Assembly: GCF_003583365.1 (NCBI RefSeq)
Contig: NZ_QXED01000019.1
Location: 1-64,000 of the forward strand
DNA: 64,000 nucleotides
Reading direction: 5' to 3'
From: Fibrisoma montanum
GTDB lineage: Bacteria; Bacteroidota; Bacteroidia; Cytophagales; Spirosomataceae
Positions within the stretch are counted from its first letter, which is position 1; every line of letters begins with the position of its first letter. The position numbers were made by a program, and so were the translations under genes. Of the stretch, positions 58,510 through 64,000 are shown piece by piece. The notes under the pieces are model-generated. The model had not been told where the DNA came from. It was given only the letters and a program-made list of their open reading frames with translations, and did not search any database.

Positions 58510-60369
58510 TTAGTAGCCGGGGTTCTGCACCAGCTTGTTGTTCCGGTTCATTTCGTCGCGGCTAATCGGTCGGAAATACATTTTGTCGAGCCAGGCACGG
58601 TTTTCCTTACCGGGGTCTCCTTCGACTACCCGATACGTGTAATCGTAGCTGGTTGGATCGTATTTGTAAATCGTCACCGTTTTGCCCGGTTTCAACGTAC
58701 CCGTAATGGCAATCCACTGCACCTTACGGCCAAGCGTGGTCGGCGCAATCATCCAGCGCCGGGCATCATGGTAGCGGTGCTCTTCGAAGACCAGTTCGAC
58801 ACGTCGTTCGTTCCGGTACTGCTGGCGTAGCGCATCACCCGACGCGGTTATAGCAGGCATACCAGCCCGGAAACGTATCTTATTCAGCCAGGTACGGGCT
58901 TCGGCATCCTCGCCCAGTTCGATGCAGGCTTCGGCGTAGTTCAGCACAGCTTCCGTATAGCGCAGGAACGGCCAGGGAATCTGCTGCCAGGTGTTCTGGT
59001 CAACAATAGCCGGGTTCGGATCAATGAACTTCCGCATGTAGTAGCCGGTATAGCTGCCGTTCCAGTCTTCAACCGTGCTTTTGCGTGTGTCCAGTCCGGC
59101 AACCGATACTTTACCGCTGCCGCTGGTCACTTCGTACTGGCCGGTCTGAATCTGATTGGCAGGGTCTTTAGCCGCTACGTCGGCCGTACGGGGTTTCCAG
59201 GGAGCACCATCGTACAGAATTGACGCGTAGAAACGAGGATCACGATTAACGTAGGGCGCCGACGCGTGCGCTGGGTTGCTCCAGCTAAATTTGGTGCCAT
59301 CCATCATCTCGTAATCATCAACCAGTTGCTGAACGGGTGTGTTACCTGCCCAGTTATGATAGCCGTTCGGCCCATTAAACAGACCCTGGCGACCACCGTC
59401 CTCCTGCTTGATATTGTTGAACAAGCGTGAGAAAAGAATATCCTTTTCACCACCATTCCGCGCCAGGGCTATGTTCATGTAATTCTCCGAACCTGCTGCT
59501 GATGTAGCCGGAGCTGACAAATTCAGCTGCGAACCGTAGGCCGTCAGATCCAGCACGGCTTTTGCAGCCGCTTTGGCCTTCTGCCAGCGCTCCATGCGGC
59601 TACCGCTTACGTAGCCGAGCAGTTCTGGCTTGGCAAAGGAAGCATGAGCGGTTGATTTCTGCTTGGCGGTTGTTGCATCATACAGATCGCTGGCTGCATA
59701 GGTTAACATACGGGCTTTCAGCGCGAGCGCAGCTGCTTCGTTAGCCCGGCCCAGCGCCATAGCTCTTCCCTTCAGCAGCGCAGCGGCATCGTCGCAATCT
59801 TTCACGATGAAATTAATGCATTCTTCCATCGTATTGCGGGGCACTGTATAATCGGTTGCACCCAGTCCATACGTCTTATCCACAATGGGCACACCGCCAT
59901 AAAACCGGACCAGTTGATGGTAGTAGTACGCCCGCAAAAACTTAGCTTCGCCGGTTAGCCGTTCCACGATGTTGTTCGTGTTTGTAAAACCGGGTTTGGC
60001 CAGATTTTCCAGGGCCAGATTACAGGCCCGAATCCGCAGGTACATAGCGTTCCATTCGTGCGGGTTGTTCGCCCAACCCTGATCGGCGGGGTTTGCCCGC
60101 CCTTCCGTAATGGTTGTTATACCGCGACCGGGGTGGGTGAACTGCGTTTCGTCGGTGGTCGAAGCGAGTTGCTCCTCATTAAAACCACCGTTGCCTAAGC
60201 CGGCATAAATACCGGTGACAAAGGCTTCAGCCAGGGGTGCATCCGACCATACGGCCTGACCTGACACCTGATCCAGCGGCAATGTATTGACAAAATTGTC
60301 GTTACAGCTCGTCACGGTCATCGCACCGATGGCCAGGACTAAACTTATCGTTTTAACGTTACGTATCAT
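58510..60369 (-). CDS. SusD/RagB-family outer membrane lipoprotein
   Basis: The start is at 60369 (MIRNVKTISLVLAIG), giving a lipoprotein signal with Cys22 (VTSC); a longer in-frame start would overlap the SusC stop and adds no signal. The 619-residue product has the classical SusD plan: an N-terminal half with TPR-like helices (FLRAYYYHQLVRFYGGVPIVDKTY, a typical SusD stretch) and a C-terminal RagB/SusD region (INPNPAIVDQ-like loop, PWPFLRYTEAVLNYAEACIELGE, ERRVELVFEEHRYHDARRW). It caps the SusC pore and binds the nutrient. It lies 13 bp after SusC. Confidence 0.95.
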   Translation of the reverse strand: MIRNVKTISLVLAIGAMTVTSCNDNFVNTLPLDQVSGQAVWSDAPLAEAFVTGIYAGLGNGGFNEEQLASTTDETQFTHPGRGITTITEGRANPADQGWANNPHEWNAMYLRIRACNLALENLAKPGFTNTNNIVERLTGEAKFLRAYYYHQLVRFYGGVPIVDKTYGLGATDYTVPRNTMEECINFIVKDCDDAAALLKGRAMALGRANEAAALALKARMLTYAASDLYDATTAKQKSTAHASFAKPELLGYVSGSRMERWQKAKAAAKAVLDLTAYGSQLNLSAPATSAAGSENYMNIALARNGGEKDILFSRLFNNIKQEDGGRQGLFNGPNGYHNWAGNTPVQQLVDDYEMMDGTKFSWSNPAHASAPYVNRDPRFYASILYDGAPWKPRTADVAAKDPANQIQTGQYEVTSGSGKVSVAGLDTRKSTVEDWNGSYTGYYMRKFIDPNPAIVDQNTWQQIPWPFLRYTEAVLNYAEACIELGEDAEARTWLNKIRFRAGMPAITASGDALRQQYRNERRVELVFEEHRYHDARRWMIAPTTLGRKVQWIAITGTLKPGKTVTIYKYDPTSYDYTYRVVEGDPGKENRAWLDKMYFRPISRDEMNRNNKLVQNPGY

Positions 60370-60382
60370 GTTGACAATTTGG

Positions 60383-63300
60383 TTAGAATCGTACTGATGC
60401 ACCGAAGTTCATAATACGGGCCTGCGGGTAATACTGCCCCGTCGCGTTTGACGATTCGGGATCGAACGAACCTAATCTATTAATGATGTTGAATAGGTTC
60501 AGCCCATTGGCATACAGCCGCAGGTTGCTGATGCCTACTTTACTCCCGATATTCTCCGGAATGGTGTAACCCAGTTCGAAGTTTTTCAACCGGATGTAGT
60601 CAGCCGAACGCAGCCAGTACGTATTTCCATTCGAGTAGTACTGATCGCTTCGGTTGGCAATCCGCGGGTGAACGCTGCTCGGGTTATCGATTGTCCAGCG
60701 ATTGGTGTAAAACTCCTGCAGGTAGTTACCAATATTCCCCGATTCGCCCAGGCTGATGTACTGACGAGCACCGGCTGATCCCTGGAACAGGATCGTCAGA
60801 TCGAAGTTTTTGTACGACGCCGTAATGTTCATACCACCCTGGAATAGCGGCAGGTTCGTACGTTCGAGACGATACTGGTCATCGGGAGTGATTTTACCGT
60901 CGCCGTTGTAATCCTTGTACTTCATGTCGCCGGGGCGGATGGTTTTTACGATGGCCGAATAGTCGATCTTATTGGCATCGATATCCGCCTGATCTTTAAA
61001 TACACCGTCGTATTCGTACACCAGGTATGAGTTCAGCGCCCGGCCGGTCGTACGCTGCCACTCGGGAGCACCGGGTGCTTCGTCCCAGAACAGAATTTTG
61101 TTCTGAGCGTAGCCGCCGTTCACGCTCACCGAATACCGCAGTGATCCTGCCTGACCATTGTAGCCAATTTGCCCGTCGAAGCCCCGGTTCCGTAGCTTTC
61201 CGATGTTTTCAGGAGGCAGCGTCAGACCCGTTGACCGGGGAATCGACGCGTTTCGTGGATACAGGATTGATGTCCGCAGGTTATTGAAGAAATCGAACTC
61301 AAAGTTGATTTTACCGTTGAACAACTGCCCTTCCAGACCAATATTAGTGTTGTTAGCCACCTCCCACGTGATGGTCGGGTTGGGAATACGAGCTTCCGAC
61401 AGCGTTGTGCGGGGAGCGTTGTCAATGATATACGTATTGAATCCGTACGTAGCCAGGTATTGGTAGGTAGCCAGAGTTTCGGTACCCGGGAAATAAATCT
61501 GGTCGTTACCCAACTGCCCCCATGAGCCACGCAGTTTCAGGTAGTTAACTGCCGGTACCGAGTTTTTCCAGAAATTTTCTTCCGAGATTACCCAGCCTCC
61601 CAGGAAACCAGGGAAGAAGCCGTAGCGGGTTACTTCGGGGAAAATATCGGAACCGTCGTACCGCCACAGGAATTCGGCCAGGTACTTCTCTTTGTAGTTG
61701 TAGGCAACCCGGCCGAAGTAGTTGATACGAGCGCGGTTATACGCACCACCCGTACCGTTCCGTTCGAGGTCTCCCCCGGCAAACAACTGGTCGATAGCGG
61801 TTGAAATGAAATACCGCCGGAAAGCTTCTACGTTATCCCCCTGAATGGTTTCACGGTTTACACCCGCCAGGAATGTCAGCGCATGGTCGCCAAATTTCTT
61901 ATCATAGGTAGCAAGTCCCCCCAACAAAATGTTCAGTTGAGTTTCGCCGTATACGTTTAAGCGAGGTTCGGCCGGTCCACGTACGCTGGCAATTAAGTTC
62001 GGGTTCCCGTTCGCATCCGTGCCCGTTCCACGTTCGTAGAGCGTCCAGGGCGTTTGCCAGAGCCGGCGGTTACGCAGGCGTTTATCGACAGCCGCTGTAC
62101 CGCTGATTTTTAGCCCTTCAACACCCGGAATTTTGAAATCAACCTGACCGTTCGACTGGAAATAATCCTGCCTATCGCGGTCATATCCCGTTGCGTTAGT
62201 GGTAATGACCACCGGGTTTTCGCCATTCTCGATATCAGGACCGGGACGACCGTCGGGCCAGAAAGCCGGCTGATTGGGCTTACCACGCATCTGCATCCGG
62301 AAGATAGCACCGGCTCCGCGCGTCGGGTAATAACGGAATTCTTCACGGGCCAACAAGCCGACGGCCAGGTGAACGTACTTATTGATGTTGGCGTCCAGGT
62401 TCACCCGCGCATCATACTGCTTATAACCCGTTGCCGAGTTTTTATAGTACGCATCCTGATTCTGATAGCCGAGTGAAGCCAGATACTTGAAGTCTTCTGT
62501 TCCGCCCGTTACCTGCAGGTTATGCTGCTGCTGGGGCGACCAGGTTTTCAGCGTCGACCGGTACCAGTCCGTATTTGGGTGTCCCCACGGATCGGAGCCA
62601 TCATTGTATTTGGCAATATCCGTTGGTGAATATGGAGCAGTCCGAACGGTACCATTGGGACGGGTGAACGTACCCGTCGTTTTATAGGCCTGGTTAGCAG
62701 CCGACCATTCTGAAACCGGAAGCTCGTAGATATTCAGGTCGTTCAGCATTTCGGCGTACTGACCTGCATTAGCCAGCTTCGGAATTACCGTTGGTTGCGC
62801 AAAACCCTGGTTGAATGAGTAAGACAGTTGCGGTTTACCGGTTTTACCGCGTTTGGTCGTAATCAGGATAACCCCGTTGGCAGCCCGTGATCCATAAATC
62901 GCGGCCGACGCATCTTTCAAGATGGAGATGTTCTCGATGTCGTTCGGGTTGATCCGTTCCAGACCACCCGCCCGAGCCGGGATACCATCCACAACGATCA
63001 GTGCATTGTTGTTACCAATGGTATTGGTGCCCCGAATCCGGATAGCCGAACCATCGTAACCAGGCTCACCACTGCGGTTTACGGCCACAACACCCGGCAG
63101 ACGGCCGGCAATGGAGTTGGACAGGTTCGTTGTCGGCGATTTAATTAAGTCGGAACCTTTCACCGACACAACCGAACCTGTAACGGTTTCTTTCTTCTGC
63201 GTACCGTACCCCACGACGACTACTTCGTTCAGGGATTTAGTGTCAGTCGCCAGTTTAATACTGATCGAGCTTTTACCGTTGACGGGGACTTCCTGCGTAA

Positions 63301-63598
63301 TGTAGCCGATGTAGGAGAACACCAGCGTCGGATTGCTGCCCGTTACGTTCAGCTGGTAATTACCGTCAGCGTCCGTGACGGTACCCGTTGTAGTGCCTTT
63401 GAGCACTACGCTCACACCCGGCAAGGCGGAACTTTGGTCATCCGTAATCCGACCGCTTACCCGGGTCTGCGCCCAGGCAGCCATTGCCACGAATTGCAGC
63501 AGAAACAGCATACAGAGCGACCGTTGAAAAGGCCGACTTCTTGTAGAATGCCTCCCCGCCACCGCAAAAAGAGACGTTCTGGTAAAGGATTTAGCCAT
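60383..63598 (-). CDS. SusC/RagA-family TonB-linked outer membrane protein
   Basis: The 1071-residue protein has a long signal region (about 1-43, ending WAQ), a CarboxypepD_reg-like domain (about 46-130: VSGRITDDQSSALPGVSVVLKGT), the family linker LNEVVVVGYG, a plug domain (about 145-260, with IRIRGTNTIGNNNALIVVDGIP and ASAAIYGSRAANGVILITTKRG) and a barrel ending in the usual terminal Phe (NFGASVRF). It forms the outer membrane channel of a second SusCD pair, 42 kb from the first. The ligand is unknown. Confidence 0.95.
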   Translation of the reverse strand: MAKSFTRTSLFAVAGRHSTRSRPFQRSLCMLFLLQFVAMAAWAQTRVSGRITDDQSSALPGVSVVLKGTTTGTVTDADGNYQLNVTGSNPTLVFSYIGYITQEVPVNGKSSISIKLATDTKSLNEVVVVGYGTQKKETVTGSVVSVKGSDLIKSPTTNLSNSIAGRLPGVVAVNRSGEPGYDGSAIRIRGTNTIGNNNALIVVDGIPARAGGLERINPNDIENISILKDASAAIYGSRAANGVILITTKRGKTGKPQLSYSFNQGFAQPTVIPKLANAGQYAEMLNDLNIYELPVSEWSAANQAYKTTGTFTRPNGTVRTAPYSPTDIAKYNDGSDPWGHPNTDWYRSTLKTWSPQQQHNLQVTGGTEDFKYLASLGYQNQDAYYKNSATGYKQYDARVNLDANINKYVHLAVGLLAREEFRYYPTRGAGAIFRMQMRGKPNQPAFWPDGRPGPDIENGENPVVITTNATGYDRDRQDYFQSNGQVDFKIPGVEGLKISGTAAVDKRLRNRRLWQTPWTLYERGTGTDANGNPNLIASVRGPAEPRLNVYGETQLNILLGGLATYDKKFGDHALTFLAGVNRETIQGDNVEAFRRYFISTAIDQLFAGGDLERNGTGGAYNRARINYFGRVAYNYKEKYLAEFLWRYDGSDIFPEVTRYGFFPGFLGGWVISEENFWKNSVPAVNYLKLRGSWGQLGNDQIYFPGTETLATYQYLATYGFNTYIIDNAPRTTLSEARIPNPTITWEVANNTNIGLEGQLFNGKINFEFDFFNNLRTSILYPRNASIPRSTGLTLPPENIGKLRNRGFDGQIGYNGQAGSLRYSVSVNGGYAQNKILFWDEAPGAPEWQRTTGRALNSYLVYEYDGVFKDQADIDANKIDYSAIVKTIRPGDMKYKDYNGDGKITPDDQYRLERTNLPLFQGGMNITASYKNFDLTILFQGSAGARQYISLGESGNIGNYLQEFYTNRWTIDNPSSVHPRIANRSDQYYSNGNTYWLRSADYIRLKNFELGYTIPENIGSKVGISNLRLYANGLNLFNIINRLGSFDPESSNATGQYYPQARIMNFGASVRF

Positions 63599-63620
63599 AG
63601 GTATATTTATGTTTTTTCTT

Positions 63621-63628
63621 CAAAGATG
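63621..63628 (-). promoter_or_regulatory. Possible -7 element for the second SusC gene
   Basis: On the minus strand this reads CATCTTTG, one base off TAnnTTTG, about 22 bp before the SusC start. The 63599-63823 gap is otherwise strongly AT-rich with poly-A/T runs and no further recognisable structure. Confidence 0.35.
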
Positions 63629-63823
63629 GAAAAGGATACTACGTTAGGCTTCTACTATACTTTCTTGATGTAAATCTTAAAAAATTTAAAAATTCGACTA
63701 TTTATTAACCGTATAAATGGTCGCTCATCTATAATTTGGTTAAAAATTGACAATATCTACCTTTATTTTGACCTTGTCTTCTAGTTCATATTAGTCTCTG
63801 ACCGGATCTGTATACAATGGATT

Positions 63824-64000
63824 TTACTTCCGCTGATTCCAGTAGATCAGCACGTTCAGGGTAGCGCGGCCGGAGGCAATCAGGTCGAGGTCGCCATCCC
63901 CATCGAGGTCGGCGGCCTGAAGGTCTTCGCACGCCATCCGAACGCTGTCGTCGACGGGGTATTCCTGCCATTGCCCGGCCGCACCGGGTACAAACATCCG
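63824..64000 (-). CDS. FG-GAP/VCBS repeat protein, 3' end only
   Basis: The last 58 codons and the stop of a gene on the minus strand are present; the rest lies beyond the window. The sequence contains one full FG-GAP loop, LQAADLDGDGDLDLIASG, followed by a typical terminal strand (RATLNVLIYWNQRK). It belongs to the FG-GAP repeat group of surface proteins, and its position behind SusC suggests a nutrient-uptake locus rich in such proteins. Full length and signal type cannot be judged. Confidence 0.75.
   Translation of the reverse strand, partial: RMFVPGAAGQWQEYPVDDSVRMACEDLQAADLDGDGDLDLIASGRATLNVLIYWNQRK

Overview
The window looks like chromosomal DNA of a member of the phylum Bacteroidota, most likely a Spirosoma-like member of the Cytophagales. 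This is inferred from protein content: two SusC/SusD pairs, seven large FtsX/MacB-type permeases of the Bacteroidota kind ending in N-P-x-x-S-L-R-x-E, a gliding-motility type (type IX secretion) C-terminal sorting domain, Tat-exported Gfo/Idh/MocA and DUF1080 proteins, CRTAC1-like FG-GAP lipoproteins, and TAnnTTTG-type promoter words. No rRNA, tRNA, CRISPR array or intact transposase was seen.

Layout. 1-1957: two small secreted proteins and a membrane-anchored winged-helix regulator. 2131-16723: a long co-directional run of five permeases interleaved with small exported proteins. 16874-21438: a SusC/SusD pair. 21619-27210: two more permeases with a GIN-domain adhesin-like protein between them. 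Both permease runs start behind the same regulatory module, a TGTCC...GGACA dyad placed 55 bp upstream of a -24/-12 (sigma-54-like) promoter. 27211-35203: an Uma2-type nuclease-fold protein, a type B sorting-domain surface protein, two tandem PA14-OmpA envelope proteins, an S41 protease and a DUF4097-like repeat protein. 35560-43245: a LytTR regulator, a periplasmic molybdenum aldehyde oxidoreductase (PaoABC-like) and a giant FAD/Fe-S dehydrogenase. 43342-49905: an acidic proline-rich unknown, an oxidoreductase plus DUF1080 pair, an AT-richer islet with a CarboxypepD_reg-like protein, a gene remnant and a TlpA-type thioredoxin, then ArfB.

50009-54226 is the most unusual part: nine tandem genes for small, signal-less, all-helical paralogous proteins sharing invariant Gly and Trp in a G-x-x-[LI]-[IV]-x-x-W-[LIF] core. 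I recognise no described family. 54239-64000 on the minus strand is a SusC/SusD nutrient-uptake locus with a 14-repeat FG-GAP lipoprotein, an unknown secreted protein and the 3' end of another FG-GAP protein.

A second layer crosses the whole window: intergenic elements built of degenerate 7-bp words repeated in phase on one arm and reverse-complemented on the other arm (GGGNNNN, GTRGTTN and GGTTTNN word types, plus a purine/pyrimidine type). They sit inside the permease run and the small-protein array. One complete element lies in frame inside the FAD/Fe-S dehydrogenase gene and one single arm encodes the linker of the winged-helix regulator.
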